A stretch of DNA of 64,000 bases. It comes from Excoecaria cochinchinensis. Taxonomy: Eukaryota; Streptophyta; Magnoliopsida; Malpighiales; Euphorbiaceae. Below are positions 44,111-56,077 of this stretch, one piece after another (positions within the stretch are counted from its first letter, which is position 1; every line of letters starts with the position of its first letter). The notes under the pieces are model-generated. The model saw nothing but the letters and a program-made list of their open reading frames with translations, made no database searches and was not told the DNA's origin. Location: positions 868,001 to 932,000 of the forward strand of contig CANTUQ010000158.1 in NCBI GenBank assembly GCA_947683425.1, read 5' to 3'. The position numbers and the translations under genes are program-made.

Positions 44111-46252
44111 AGTGAGGCGCAGATCATACTTGCTGATCCTTTGAAAGAACTTTTCTAAAGCCTCAAAGTGACCTTCTTTAGTAGCCGACTTAATCATCAT
44201 GTCGTCGACATACACCTCTACTTCTTTATGGATTAAGTCATTGAGAACCTTGGTGGCCATCCTCTGATAAGTTGCTCCTGCATTTTTCAACCCAAAAGGC
44301 ATAACTCGATAGGCGTATGTCCCCCACTCGGTGATGAAGGCTGTCTTAATCCGATCCATTATCTTGTTAAGGATTTGATTGTACCCTGCGTACCCATCCA
44401 CAAAGCTGTACATCATACAAGTAGCAGCACTATCTACTAGCACATCAATATGAGGCAGTGGGAAATCATCCTTAGGGCAAGCTTTGTTCAGGTCTCGATA
44501 GTCGACGCATACTCGAACCTTACCGTCTTTCTTAGCTACAGGAACCACGTAAGCTAACCATGTTGGGTATTGAACCTCTATCAGGAACTTAACCTCAATC
44601 TGCTTATGGATCTCCTCTTTCACTTTCTGTGCCCATTCTGGCCTAAGTCTCCGGAGTTTTTGCTTGACTGGTTTAAACTCTGGGTAAGTTGGGATGGCAT
44701 GTTCGGCAACATCTCGATCTATTCTCGGCATATCCTCATAGGTCCAGGCAAAGACTTTTTCATATTTTTTTAATATTCTCTCAAATTTTATTCTCTCTTC
44801 AGGAGTTATGTCTGATGCTAGCAAAATTTCCTTTGGATTTTCCAAAGTTCCGAGATTAAATGCAGTTGTGCCAGTTGAATTAATATAAAAAATGAATGCA
44901 TCATGCTTATGATTATGAGAAATGAAATCATCAGAAACATCACACAAGTAAGCAAAGTTATTCATCTCATTAACATAATTAGAAACATTAACATTGTTCT
45001 CAAAGAGTTCTAGCATAAAAAGAGAATCTAAACGACTATAAACTTCAGTCAACGCCGATGCTGCAACCGACTGTGCTTTGGCTTTTTGATTTGGTGAAAT
45101 CTTGAGATCTTTAATCTTCGGCTCTGGTTCCACTATCTTCTCCTTCCCTTTGAGCTTAGTGGCTAACATCTTATCTGTGACGATCTCTTCGGGCTCATCC
45201 CTGTCCCAGATGCTGCATTGGGTCATAATCTCCTCGTCCCAAAAGTTCTCTACAACTTTAACAACTCCGATCTCCCAATCAAAGACATCGTTGAAAATTT
45301 CAAATCCCGGGATGATCTTCTCGTACACCCATTGCGGCTCTTCTGCTCCGGTGTAAGCACAAATCGATGATGATGGCACAAAGCTCTCCGAAATATGGGG
45401 AATCTTCTCTGACACTTTCTTCTTACTATACTCTCCTTTGTAGCCCAACCCTTTTCGCTTCTTCTGACCACGTGTAGTGATAGCATCCTGCCGCCCTTGT
45501 GACTCTTTTCCCAAACCAGCCCCTGGGAGGAAGTGCATCTTCTTTAGCATGTTCACCACTTGAGGGCTACCTTCTAAGCTTTGCTCTTCTCCGATCACCG
45601 ATACATGAAAGCCACTGAATGGCTGATTAGAGATCTCCAAGGCAGACACTTGGTTCTCTCTTGCTGCTTTAATGGTCACTACCTCTCCTTCATGAGGTAC
45701 CTTAATTATCTGGTGTAAGGTGGATGGCACTTCCCCTAACTTATGGAACCACGGTCTTCCAAGCAGAGCTGAGAAGTTTCCTGGAATCGGCAAGACCACA
45801 AAATCCGTTTCTGTCTCAATGGGCCCCGTCTTTACAACAGCTTTGAAAGTTCCCAATGCTTGCCTCCTAGAATTATCATAGGCAGTGATGGTCAGGTCAG
45901 ATTTGCTTAACATACTCTCATCCATCCCAAATGCCTGAAGCGCCACCAAAGGGCAAACATTTATTGACGACCCATCATCAACCATGACGCAAGCGGTGTG
46001 TTTACCATTAATCTGTGCCTTGATGTATAAAGGTCGGTTGTGGTTGCGACCCTCTGTTGGTAGGTTTGCATCAGAAAAAACCAACTTCTCCCCGGATCCC
46101 CCCTTAACAAGGTCTAAAAGCTCGAATGGAGAGATTGTAGTTGTTACGGTGGATACACTCAATGCTTCAACTAACTTCTGTCGGTGAGAGGGGGACTGTC
46201 TCAAGAGGTCCCAAATAGATATCTGAGCCGTGGTCTTTTTTAGTTGCTTCAC
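44069..46252 (-). CDS. element A protease, G-patch and reverse transcriptase (N-terminal part of pol)
   Basis: 727 codons. The aspartic protease centres on VDDGSS (residues 91-96) and LLGRPWFH (163-170). A G-patch follows (about 234-272: LPGAGLGKESQGR, then GLGYKG), an RNA-binding motif often found beside Tat proteases. A long spacer, poorly conserved, runs to about 460. RT spans about 490-727: KKDGKVRVCVDYRDLNKACPKDD, first Asp at about 619 in SFVDGYAGYNQ, PFGLKNAGATYQRM and intact YVDD (681-684). The end (ELHQESC) is out of frame: a missing base near 44085-44100 ends it early. The first Met is arbitrary, because upstream gag sequence is in frame up to a TAG near 46378. Confidence 0.9.
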   Translation of the reverse strand: MKQLKKTTAQISIWDLLRQSPSHRQKLVEALSVSTVTTTISPFELLDLVKGGSGEKLVFSDANLPTEGRNHNRPLYIKAQINGKHTACVMVDDGSSINVCPLVALQAFGMDESMLSKSDLTITAYDNSRRQALGTFKAVVKTGPIETETDFVVLPIPGNFSALLGRPWFHKLGEVPSTLHQIIKVPHEGEVVTIKAARENQVSALEISNQPFSGFHVSVIGEEQSLEGSPQVVNMLKKMHFLPGAGLGKESQGRQDAITTRGQKKRKGLGYKGEYSKKKVSEKIPHISESFVPSSSICAYTGAEEPQWVYEKIIPGFEIFNDVFDWEIGVVKVVENFWDEEIMTQCSIWDRDEPEEIVTDKMLATKLKGKEKIVEPEPKIKDLKISPNQKAKAQSVAASALTEVYSRLDSLFMLELFENNVNVSNYVNEMNNFAYLCDVSDDFISHNHKHDAFIFYINSTGTTAFNLGTLENPKEILLASDITPEERIKFERILKKYEKVFAWTYEDMPRIDRDVAEHAIPTYPEFKPVKQKLRRLRPEWAQKVKEEIHKQIEVKFLIEVQYPTWLAYVVPVAKKDGKVRVCVDYRDLNKACPKDDFPLPHIDVLVDSAATCMMYSFVDGYAGYNQILNKIMDRIKTAFITEWGTYAYRVMPFGLKNAGATYQRMATKVLNDLIHKEVEVYVDDMMIKSATKEGHFEALEKFFQRISKYDLRLTPRNAFLELHQESC

Positions 46253-46375
46253 TATTGAATTTTCTTCCGGCTCCTTCTCTGCGATTGCTTGTGCTGGGTC
46301 TTGCTGCTTCTCAACTTCTGGAATGACCCTCCCACTTCTTGTTACTGCTTCTACTCTTTCTTCTTCCTCTGAATC

Positions 46376-47914
46376 CTACGGATCCGTAAACTCTCCATTT
46401 TTCTCATCTTCATCATCTCCACTCTCACTAGTGGACCAACAGTCTATTGTCGCCACGGAAACCCCTTCTCCATCCACTGCAGGTAGAGTAATAGCGACAT
46501 ACTCATTTCCATATAGATCTTGCATCACGTACCACTCTGATAGGCTCGATCCAATCATAAAGACTGGAGGAGGTACTGTATTATAACCGTACCACTCTTC
46601 TCAGGATCGGTGATCTGCTTGTTGTCAATTAGATCTTGGACCCGATGCCTTAGCGTTATACAATCATCCGTCAAATGGCCGGTATGTTGGTGAAATGCGC
46701 AGTACTCATTCTCCTTGTGCCTTGGCTGTCCTTGGGTCTTGGCCGGCCTAGGTGATAGGGGTCGTAGTTTTCCTTCTTTTACTAGCCTTTTCAGCACCCA
46801 TGATAAAGGCCTACCCAAGTTCGAGAAATATCTCTGACTTACGCCTGTTGCAGACACCTCAGCTGTCTTACCACCTCTGTTACCGCTGCTTGAACTTCCT
46901 GGCTTGGCTGTCCCCTGATTGCTGTATCCCTTCCTGGCATAGGACTCGCCGTTTTCCCTCTTGGCTAAATATTCTCCTTCTGCTTCTATGGCAATGTCCT
47001 TCAAGGACTCCCAATCCTTGAGTCCCTTCATTTTCAGTCCATCTCTCAAGTAAGGGCTGGCATTTTGAATGAATAGCCGGATCTGATCGGAACTGTCCAG
47101 TTTGCGTTTCATCTCCATAACCCGGTTTCTCCACCGAGTAAGGTACTCGTGGAAGGACTCCCCAGCCTTTTATTGTAGCAACTCAAGATCTTTCAAAGTG
47201 ACCTCCATCCGGGTACTGCAATCGTACTGCTTAAGGAACTCTTCGGTTAGTAAGTCCCATTCCTTCTTGGAACTCCTCTCAAGCCCATGGTACAAATCAA
47301 TAGCAGCTCCTTTGAGACTCAAGCAGAAATACTTTATCTTTTGCTTTCTTGTTAAGGTCATTCCCTTCATTACCAGCGAGTATTGCTTGATGTGTGCGGC
47401 AGGGTCAGAGGTGCCATCAAATTTGGGAATGTCCGGCATCTTAAAATTCTGGGGAATCAGGTCATCCCCATCCAGCTCTCGGTCTTCCGGGTTCATTCCT
47501 TTTCCCATAGTCATCATCCTTGCCATGGCCTCAAATCTCTCTTCCATTTTCCACCACATTGCCTCATCCAGTTTTGGCGACTTCTCTTTAGCTACTGTAC
47601 GCTCCTCTAGCTCATCTCCCCCAAACTCAGCTTCAGACCTGGGGCCCTCTCTACGCTCAATAGGTGCAGGTACTCTTTGCTCAACAATAGGTGGGTCAAC
47701 CACTGGTTGGTTAATTGCAGCAGGATGTTCTTCTCTAACAACCTCTTGTTCAGCTGGTACTCGGATAGGGGCAGCAGCAACTTGTTGCCCAGCTATTGTG
47801 GCGGCAAGATTGCCCATCATTGCAATCATTCGGCTTCAAATTCCTCCATTCTCTTTCCTACCTCCTCAGCGATTATTGCCCGGGTTGCATCAGACTCATT
47901 TCATGGATTAGCCA
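46376..47914 (-). pseudogene. element A gag, broken
   Basis: The probable start is the ATG at 47914 (ANP, then a stop, then NESDATRAIIAEEVGKRMEEFEAE). A frameshift near 47830 leads into the long frame 47829-47170 with the capsid region (MPDIPKFDGTSDPAAHIKQY, LSLKGAAIDLYHGLE and EWDLLTEEFLKQYD). A TAA at 47167-47169 interrupts LLQ*KAGESFHEYLTRWR. The frame 47118-46555 continues with the rest of the capsid and a histidine-rich CAFHQHTGHLTDDC stretch. A further frameshift near 46557 and a TAG near 46378 separate it from protease. Confidence 0.85.
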
Positions 47915-48837
47915 TGCTTACTTCTGTTGATGATTCGGAAGAAAACCCCACACTGTTTTTTGAGATTGAATCTGAACTCTAATCCGACACTAACTCTGTT
48001 AACCCCAAAAGCGGCATCCTTCTTAACCGTCCGTCGGGACCTCTAGACCACCCAGGAGAATCTATGATGGCTGAAATGCAAAAATTATTAAGATGATGCA
48101 TGATTAAAATGCAATGCATGCTCGTACTGATGCAACATAGACAAACACATGCAAGCAGATAGATCCTTCCAACCTTATTTCTCCCACACACGTGGTAGTG
48201 CGGTCTCTTTCCTAGGTGGGCTTGATCTATGGATTAACGTGGAACCCAATGGACACGTATAGTGCACGGTGAAAAACCGGCAGCATAATAGCTCCTATCT
48301 AATGCACATACGTATGGGTGTTTGGCCTTTATGTATTTGAACAATTCAATTTAACTAGGATGGGCCCACCGGGGCATGAAAGCCTTTGATGAAAACCATT
48401 TAATTAAATTGATTTCATCCAATATATGATGGCCCATATAGCAAGCATAGTATTACGGTACATTTCACCTAGTGAAAGTATCTATTGCCATTACATGAGC
48501 TTCAGTCATGGGGTGATGATATTTTTGGGTTACCCAAGCATGATCCCTGCCGACGGGTCTAGCTCATCACGAGCATAACGACCGATCGGGTCACCATTTG
48601 ATATACCATAATGGTACGAGACTTGGGCTGGTGATTATCCTTAACACTTCCCTAAATTGAGTGAAAATAGGGTCGTGCTTCAAGAACGCACCGGGGTTTG
48701 AAAAGGGACCAAACTAACTTAATCTAAGGCTCTAATGAGATGATATGCAATTTTGAGATAAAGCGAATTTCATAAACTAAAACTTAATTGTAAAAGTTAA
48801 TCAAGGTATTTTCGAATGGAAGTCTCGAACCAGTTAT
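47915..48837 (-). other. element A 5' leader
   Basis: Non-coding sequence between primer site and gag. Its parts (CTCCCACACACGTGG near 48180, GACACGTATAGTGCACG near 48255, CACCGGGGCATGAAA near 48370) recur in the leader of D at 56175-56375, so the leader is conserved between families. It holds a putative splice acceptor at 48071/48070. Confidence 0.75.
48066..48090 (-). promoter_or_regulatory. putative 3' splice acceptor in the A leader
   Basis: Minus strand AATTTTTGCATTTCAG|CC (cut 48071/48070), with a branch-point-like CTTAAT about 20 bases upstream. D has GGGTTCTGCAG|CC at 55825/55824 followed by the same CCATCATAGATTC. Confidence 0.5.
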
Positions 48838-48856
48838 GTCCCCAGTGGAGTCGCCA
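48838..48856 (-). other. primer binding site of A (tRNA-Arg)
   Basis: Minus strand TGGCGACTCCACTGGGGAC, one base after the LTR. It is complementary to the 3' end of plant tRNA-Arg(ACG) with a mismatch in the middle; Ogre-type elements are known to use tRNA-Arg. Confidence 0.8.
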
Positions 48857-48857
48857 C

Positions 48858-51283
48858 TGTGACGCGCGCAGGACCCGCGTGGGTGCCCCTTGACCGCCCG
48901 CTTTAGGGCGATCGGGCATTTGAGGTCTGTTGACAACTTGTAACGAATTACAAGTGCATCTATTTTGGGCAACAAGGAGGTTTCATGGAGTCGCCACCCA
49001 ATAAAACATTGGGAAGGTTTCTCTCGCCTCGAAGAGCCTAAGACAGCGCTTTCATCAATTTTAGGCAAGCCGAAGGGGTCTTGGAGGGTAAACCTCTCGC
49101 CTCCTTAAGTCCAAAGACAATGCTTTTATCCATTTTGGGCAAGCCAAACGGGTCATGGAGGTTAAACCTCTCGCCCAAAGGAGCCTAGGATTAATGTTTA
49201 AGTCTCGTGACACAAGAGGTGTCTTGGAGGGTAAACCTCTAGCCTCTTAGAGCCCAAATACCAGAGAATGGGTTCGGGACTTCGCATCTATTTCTACCTT
49301 GATTAATTTTATAATTTGGTTTTGAGTTTATTAAGTCGCTCTCTCTCTACACGATGCAATTTTAATTTAAAAGTGCAAATATTCACATTGAAAGCGATAA
49401 GATAAACATATCAAAAATAACATCAAAGATAAATTACAATAATACCAGGAGCGGAATACAACTCCCATTTAAAATTGCAAACATACATAAAACCGGGGAA
49501 TTTATTAATTATGAGGACTTTGGTCCCCACATGCACAATTAACGAAAACATTTTGGATGTGATGATTTATTTGGGATGAAAATTAGGACATTGGTCCCAT
49601 TTATTATGAAAAATCCAAATTAATTTATTAGAAATATTTGTGTGGTTTTTATTCATGCGTGCATATAAAAAAAACATTTTATTCAACGAATATATAGAAG
49701 GAAATATAAATAAAATGAGACTTGAAAATGTGCAATGAAAATAACAAAGTCCACATATCCTCCTTCTCGTGCATCGGTGCTCAAATGAGAATAAAACAAT
49801 GATTTGCAACCAAAAATAAAATAGAAGAGATTCATGTTAGAAATTAACCCAAAGAGATGAGATGACATAAAAGATAATATGTATAATGACCATATAACAT
49901 GCCTAAGATACTATAACATGCATAAAAATAATTATGATGCAATTTAACAAGCATAAAGTGAGATAACATAATGGCAAATGCAATTTATTAATAATGGTGA
50001 TTAACGTGCATGAAAGATTAGTGACAATCAATTTTAATACTCCTAAGATGTGCATGAAAACATAACATAAGAATAATAAAACTTAACATGCATAATAAAG
50101 CCTAAAGTAATAACTAACATAAAAGGCACAAGAAAATAAATTTGAAATTTAACATACATGCAAAATATGAACAATGACATTAATGGTAATAATGATACTA
50201 ATACCTAATGACATCAATAAATGAGTGTAATACAAATTATAATAATAAAACTAGCATTTATAACAATAATAGCCATAATAAACATCAATAGACGTAAAGA
50301 ACATTAACAACAAAAGTTGAACATGCTGGATGACATAAAAATAAACACCTTGACATGAAAATGATATAATAAATTTGAAAGAATTAACTTGTTAAATAAA
50401 TTATTGAAGATAAAAGAAGAAGAAAAATATGGAGACTAAAAGAATTTACATGTTTAATATGCTAATTTTAAGCAAAAGAAATTAAAATCCACAAGAGAAT
50501 TAAGGAGTTTAAGCCATGAATAATTACCCTCAAATTTAGTTTTGAAGAATTGAAGGTAGAAGTGTTGAATTCCATGTCTTCTCTTGTGAAAATCCTTAGA
50601 AAATAGCTTGAAAACTTGAAGAAAAACTCTTGAAAACAAGTGTGTAAGATGGATTTTTCTCTCTCAACTCAAAAGCTTTAAAATTAAGTTTTTTCCTCTC
50701 CAAATGTTCTTCGTTCGTCCTCCCCCCAATCTCAATTTTTTCTAGTGTTTTAACCCTCAAAAACTACCCAAAAACCACCCAAAACCGTCCAAAAACGGTT
50801 AAAAATCAAGTGGGAGTTGTAAAATGGGCGAAGTGGGCGAAATGGGGGCGAAAATCGGCGACTCACGCGTGTTTCCACGCGCTGTTGCGCGGAGTTTCCG
50901 CACACGACGTACGTGGAGCGAGCGACGCCCAGGGCGTCGCTCGCGCAGAGCGCGTGCTCCGCAGCGTTCCGCGCATGGAGATTCGCGACGGCCCTTGGCC
51001 GTCGCCTTTTCATCACTATTTTTTCCCTCGATTTTTCACCTTTTTTTGATCATTTTTCACACTTTTTTTTTAAATAAAATACCCTCAACTTAAAATGCAC
51101 TTTTTCTTCTCCAAAATAATTTTAAAAAAATATTTTTAAAACATATTTAAAATACAATTTTTACTCATCGAAAAGATAAGGAAAATCACTTCCGAACTCC
51201 AATCTTTTTGCCTATAAGCCGGCATAGCTAAATTTCATCATCGGGTAATCCTGATCAAGGCTACTCGGGACCCAGTGTCTATA
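48858..51283 (-). mobile_element. element A 5' LTR
   Basis: 2426 bp, ending GTGTCTATA at 51283 (one change from TCTACA). Putative donor GAGG|GTAATTA near 50528/50527. GC-rich palindromes at 50840-51010. Confidence 0.9.
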
Positions 51284-52271
51284 ACCTCTTGAGCAGCGAG
51301 AGTAGCAGAGGACAGATAGTAACCATGTGCTGATTTTATACCGGAACCAGATAACTTTGTGTATACAAGATGAACAGCTCTGGTCACATCTATAACATTG
51401 CATAAATGCATATTTTTCAATTTGATTTCATAACACATGATCATTATTTGGCATTAATCTCAAAAACACAAAACCTCATCTAATCTCGGGATGGATCTTG
51501 AAAGCATCAAACTCCTGTTAGCAATCGGCCTTCTCGGGCTTTCATGATTGAATATTTTCTCTCAGCTCTTAATGAAATTTTTTTTCTTTGAACATGGATT
51601 CAATATGCAACATTGGGGAAGAAACTTAACTCAAATGCATGAATGCACTCATGGCTCCTCGCTTAAAGCTCAAGAAACACCATATGCCTTTTCTTATGTA
51701 CCAAACCTTATTAGAAGGTCATCTCCGCTAATTGGATAAGACTGAACCAAGAATCAAGAGGTCTTACTTTGGTTGTAACGTTAGTCTTAGGTAGATGGCT
51801 GTCAAAGAAGGATCAGGTCGCTAGAGAAAAATAGCCGCAATATCTACTCGACGGATTAGTGAACCGTTCTTAGCTCAGTTGCATATACAAAGGTATTCTT
51901 GGGCTCGGTAACGTTTTAGCTCATCAAGATCAGAATAACAATTAAAAAGATAATCCTCAAAACTCGTCAAGTGGTTACTATCTTGAGCTCTATTTTATTT
52001 TTTTTATTTCTTTTTATTTTATTTTTATTTTTATTTTTATTTTTATTTTTATTTTTATTTTTATTTTTTTTTTATTTTGCGAGCTCAAGTCTTTTGCGCA
52101 TGGATAAAACCCTCTTCTCGAAATGTAAACTTATCCTTATCAGGGCAATTTTTAATAACCTAAAGAATTATCAATGATGTACATCCGTTCTTACTACAGC
52201 GGCCATTTTTCTAAGGGGAGGTAAAAATTATTTTAGGCAAAGGGTAGTTTCAACATGTGTAACAACAAAAT
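51284..52271 (-). mobile_element. Tat-like 3' internal fragment (probably element B)
   Basis: No gene. The part at 51470-51570 matches the element A 3' region (ATCTCGG.ATGGAT and GCATCAAACTCCTGTTA, then CAATCGGCC). The rest (51760-52260) resembles 54450-55080 only loosely. It continues the sequence interrupted by A, so it most likely belongs to B. It includes a (TTTTA)n run. Confidence 0.5.
52002..52077. repeat. microsatellite (TTTTTA)n
   Basis: T-rich tract with about 9 TTTTTA/TTTTA units between the LTRs of A and C. Confidence 0.9.
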
Positions 52272-54064
52272 TGATACGTGAAGTGACCTCAGCAAGTGTA
52301 CTGAATCGACAAGTAATATAATGGAGTATTTTTAAGACTCCAAGTTATCGTACCCAAGAGACTGTATGCGCAAGTAATGAAAATCAAATGTATGTTAAAT
52401 AATTTCCAATTGTTTGAATTGATTGAGTTAACTACTGATTAAAAACAAAGAATTTAAATAACCAAAATAAACAAACAGAAATAATCAAATTAAATTAACG
52501 GCAATAATTGCAATAAACAAAATGACGAAAATATTAACAAGATAAGAATTCAAAAATAGACAAACGTTGCTCAGGTTCACTCGTCCACCCCATACCCAGA
52601 TATGAACAAAATTAATCCAAGAATTATTTATGAAAGAAATCGGGATAGCCCTCTTAACCCAGGCTTCCCAAACGGAGTCAGCCACTCAAATTATATGACA
52701 TCCCAAACCGGAGTCAGCCACATAATCAGCCTATGCACGAGTCTAAAATCCTAAGTTTGGTTTATTTTCCCAATACGGAGTCAAATAACCCATAACTTAA
52801 TTATCTCACTCACCATTCTAGTCTTAAATCACAAAATTCTGCACTTCTAGATTCCCAATCGGAGTCGTCCAAAAGACACAGCAAGAATGATAAAATTGAA
52901 CATAGATAACCATGGTATTCAATCCATACAATTCAATAAACAATAAAAATAATGAAATAAATCATTCATCAAAACTGGAAATTAACTTGATAAAATAAAT
53001 TCCATGAATCAATAATAAATACCAGTGAAATAAACCATTCAATCATATATTTAAATTCAAAAGATGTTCAGATTTCACATCATGGGTAGGGGATTCAGAG
53101 ATCCCCAAACAACTAAAAAACTACTCATAATCCATTACAAAATCAAAAGGAAAGAGGAAAGAATAAACCCAGAAATTCATTGAGGTGTAGATCCCGTTTG
53201 AACCCTTAGTTTTTCAATCTCCTTCTTCAAATCTTCAATGTAGAAAATCTGGAAATTCTCTGAATGTAAAAACTCCTCTTGAAACTAAACTAGGTATTTT
53301 TAATGTAAAACTCTTGAATTGCAAATCCAATCTCAAGATAAAAAAAATCGAAATCTTAATTAAGAACAATCTAAAAACTATCCCAAAAGTCTATCTCTAA
53401 AACCCTAATTTGAAAAATAGATTCAAAACTAGCAGCCGCCACTCAAAATTAGAAACTTCTCTTTTTAAATCCCGAGGGGTCATGGTGGTAACCAGATTGG
53501 TTGCCACCGTGAGGTGTTGAGGAGGTAAATCTGGATTGCGTGTGGAATAGGGATCACGGTGGTATTCAGATTAGGTTGCCACCGTGACATGCTCAAATTT
53601 TGCTTCTGTCCAGGAATTTCCTATGTCACGGTGGCAACCACATTTCCTTGCCACCGTGATATAACTTCTCACTTGGTTCTGTCTTGGTACGAACTAGGTC
53701 ATGGTGGTGATAACATTGGTTACCACCATGACCCATAACAGATCTGCATTCTGCCCAATGGATACACATGTCACGGTGGTGATGTCTTTGGTTACCATCG
53801 TGACCTAGGGTATTCCTGCATTCTGCTTTTAACTCCTTTGTATGTCACGGTGGTGACCAAAGTCATCACCACCGTGAGGTACCTAAGAATGCTGCACACA
53901 AATTCAAACTTAATCAAAAACTAACAAAAATTACATAAAAACTCTAATTTCATTAACATTGACATAATTAATCTAAAGTAAGGATATCACGACAATAAAC
54001 ACTACTAAACACCATAAATCATACGAAAATACTATCAAATCTAAATACTAAATTGAAGTTATCA
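52272..54064 (-). mobile_element. LTR C (Athila/Tat-like, probably minus strand)
   Basis: Bounded by TGATACGTG (52272) and GAAGTTATCA (54064). AAAT precedes and follows, compatible with a short target duplication in AT-rich sequence. On the high side lies ACCCCACACTTAGAC and then CTCGTCCTCGAG; read on the minus strand this gives the purine-rich CTAAGTGTGGGGTATTT common just before 3' LTRs of Athila-like elements. That sets the orientation, with moderate certainty. It contains a six-copy alpha palindrome array (53480-53878) and a series of CGGAGTC words (52670-52870). No gene. Confidence 0.6.
53480..53878. repeat. alpha-class palindrome array, 6 copies, 73-bp period (LTR C)
   Basis: Copies start at 53480, 53553, 53625, 53698, 53770 and 53844. 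Consensus is GTCACGGTGGTRACC...GGTNACCACCGTGAC. Spacers share GCATTCTG and, before copy 3, TCTGTCCAGGAATTTCCTAT, which corresponds to the F spacer ATTCTGCCTAGAGGAATTT. Core, period and spacer are thus shared with LTR F. Confidence 0.9.
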
Positions 54065-55763
54065 AAATACCCCACACTTAGACTTTGCTCGTCCTCGAGT
54101 AAATGAATTATCCACATTCCTCAAATTTCAAACTCTAACTCGGAATACGAAAACTTAACAACAATCATAGCACCAAGCAGAAGGGTGTTAGTTACAAATC
54201 CTCAAATCAATTTATATCAAATAATTTCACATGTGTGTGTGCTAGGCTCAAACCAATTTTCTCTTTGCAAAAACAAAATAACCAATACATTCCAGCAATT
54301 GAGCAAAGAAATTAAATATGCAAATGAATTTGCATACAGGTTTTGCACTTAAAACTCATGATAATCATACGCCTCTCCTTTAGCACCGGAACCACAAGGG
54401 TCATCTCCACTTAAACAACTCAAATCAAGAACAGGATCAAAAGGACTTATTCCATGGTTGTAATGTTAGGTTAAGGTATTGGCTAACAAGAAAAGTTAAA
54501 GAATTCAAACAAAGAACTAACCACTCTACCTAAAATTTCAACTACCCAAAACAGAACAAGATTGTCCACGTCCTACCTTCAATTTACCCATAATTTTCAA
54601 TGTTGTCTAAACTTCCCCATACATAAAATACATCGAACTCCAAATAACAAAGTGATGAACTTCCCTTTTTAATTCACTTTTGAACCCAATTATCCATAAA
54701 TATGAGTATGTCTTCTTCTACTCAAAGGTACCCCACACTTGAATTTTTCTATATTCAATACATAAAAATTAACTAAAAACAACAAAACTCATTAAACTTT
54801 CAATTTTTTCATTTTTTTTTTCTTCTTTTTTTTTCTCATGATCTTTTTTTCTTTTCATGATTTTTTTCTCTGCTGGGGTACCCAAAGTCATGAATTTCTT
54901 ATACCCATTTTTTTTCTAATAAGGGAAAGTTTAACACCATACTAAATAACACCCACTAAATTCAACAATTCTTCTCACACTTCCACTATTTCAACAATAG
55001 ATACCCTTATTCAACTTTCAATGATATTCCAACCCAATCCTAGAGTGGCCTATTCTTAGAAAAGGGTAGGCAAAGGCATTTAGACTAAATAATAAATTAA
55101 GAGTGTAACAAGAAAATTGTGTAGTACGCTTTTAGCATACTAAATCTGCTCAACGGGGCTAGCAATGGAAATAACATAAACAGGTAGGTCTAAAGCTATT
55201 TAAAAATGGTTATCAAAAAAAACAAATTGCCTTAATCATGTCTTAAACTTGTTTAAGTTGTTATCATGTTTCGAAGGGTGATGAGGAAGGTTCTAACCAT
55301 CTTAAAATTCCTTCACTAAAAAAAAACTCTTACGCACTAGATTTTTCAAATTTTTACAAACAAGCCTATAGTGCATAAAAGATTGGAAATCACAAGATAT
55401 ATGACTGATTGAGATTCAATTTGCTTCTGAAACTTCCAACTACTCATTTGCCAAGATCAGTTTTTAGGATAGACCATTCTCCAATTAAAGTTCAAAACAT
55501 TCACAACAGGAATAACTGAGGTTAAGCCAAGCTGAGATAAAGATATTTAGGCAACTACAATAAAGTACAAAGAAAACAAAGATACAAAAACAGGAAAAAA
55601 AAAACAAGCATCTTACATCAACGGCTGTTAATTACATATATATATGAAGTTGATTTCTCCTACTCCCCACACAAAAACTTACTGTCCACAGCAAGTAATA
55701 ATATTACATATGAAGAAGAAAAATAAAAATAAAAAAAACAAACATCAAAATAAAAGATAAGAA
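54065..55763 (-). mobile_element. 3' internal remnant of element C, non-coding
   Basis: Starts with the polypurine-tract-like block next to LTR C, then AT-rich degenerate sequence with T-rich and A-rich tracts (54800-54870 and 55600). No integrase or other domain was recognised. It joins the leader of D at about 55764. Confidence 0.45.
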
Positions 55764-56040
55764 GTCTCCCTGTTGGTCAGCCGTCCAATGGAATCTCTAA
55801 ACGACCTAGATGAATCTATGATGGCTGCAGAACCCACCTCTATTAGGATGATGCATTATTGAAGTGCAATGCATGGTCATGCTATGCAGATGGTCCTCGA
55901 TGAGTGAAAAAATCAATAGATTACAATGATACGATGTGATGTATGGAAGAAATTATATGCAGGATGATATGTACATGTGAAAAATAATATGCAGATGAAG
56001 GGATATGTACACATGCAACATGAGAGAACATATATTATTA

Positions 56041-56077
<37 letters not shown>

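Larger units (their letters stand above)
37496..51283 (-). mobile_element. element A: full-length Tat-type Ty3/gypsy element
   Basis: LTRs at 37496-39889 and 48858-51283 (plus strand TGTGACGCGCG ... GTGTCTACA). Flanks ACCGC (37491-37495) and ACCTC (51284-51288) agree at 4 of 5 bases. On the minus strand the order is 5' LTR, tRNA-Arg primer site, leader, gag, protease with G-patch, RT, RNase H, archaeal-type RNase H, integrase, a 3' untranslated region with a 65-bp tandem repeat, polypurine tract, 3' LTR. The two RNase H domains and the primer identify the Tat/Ogre side of Ty3/gypsy. It is the least decayed element here but has stops and frameshifts. It is inserted in or next to LTR B. Confidence 0.9.
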
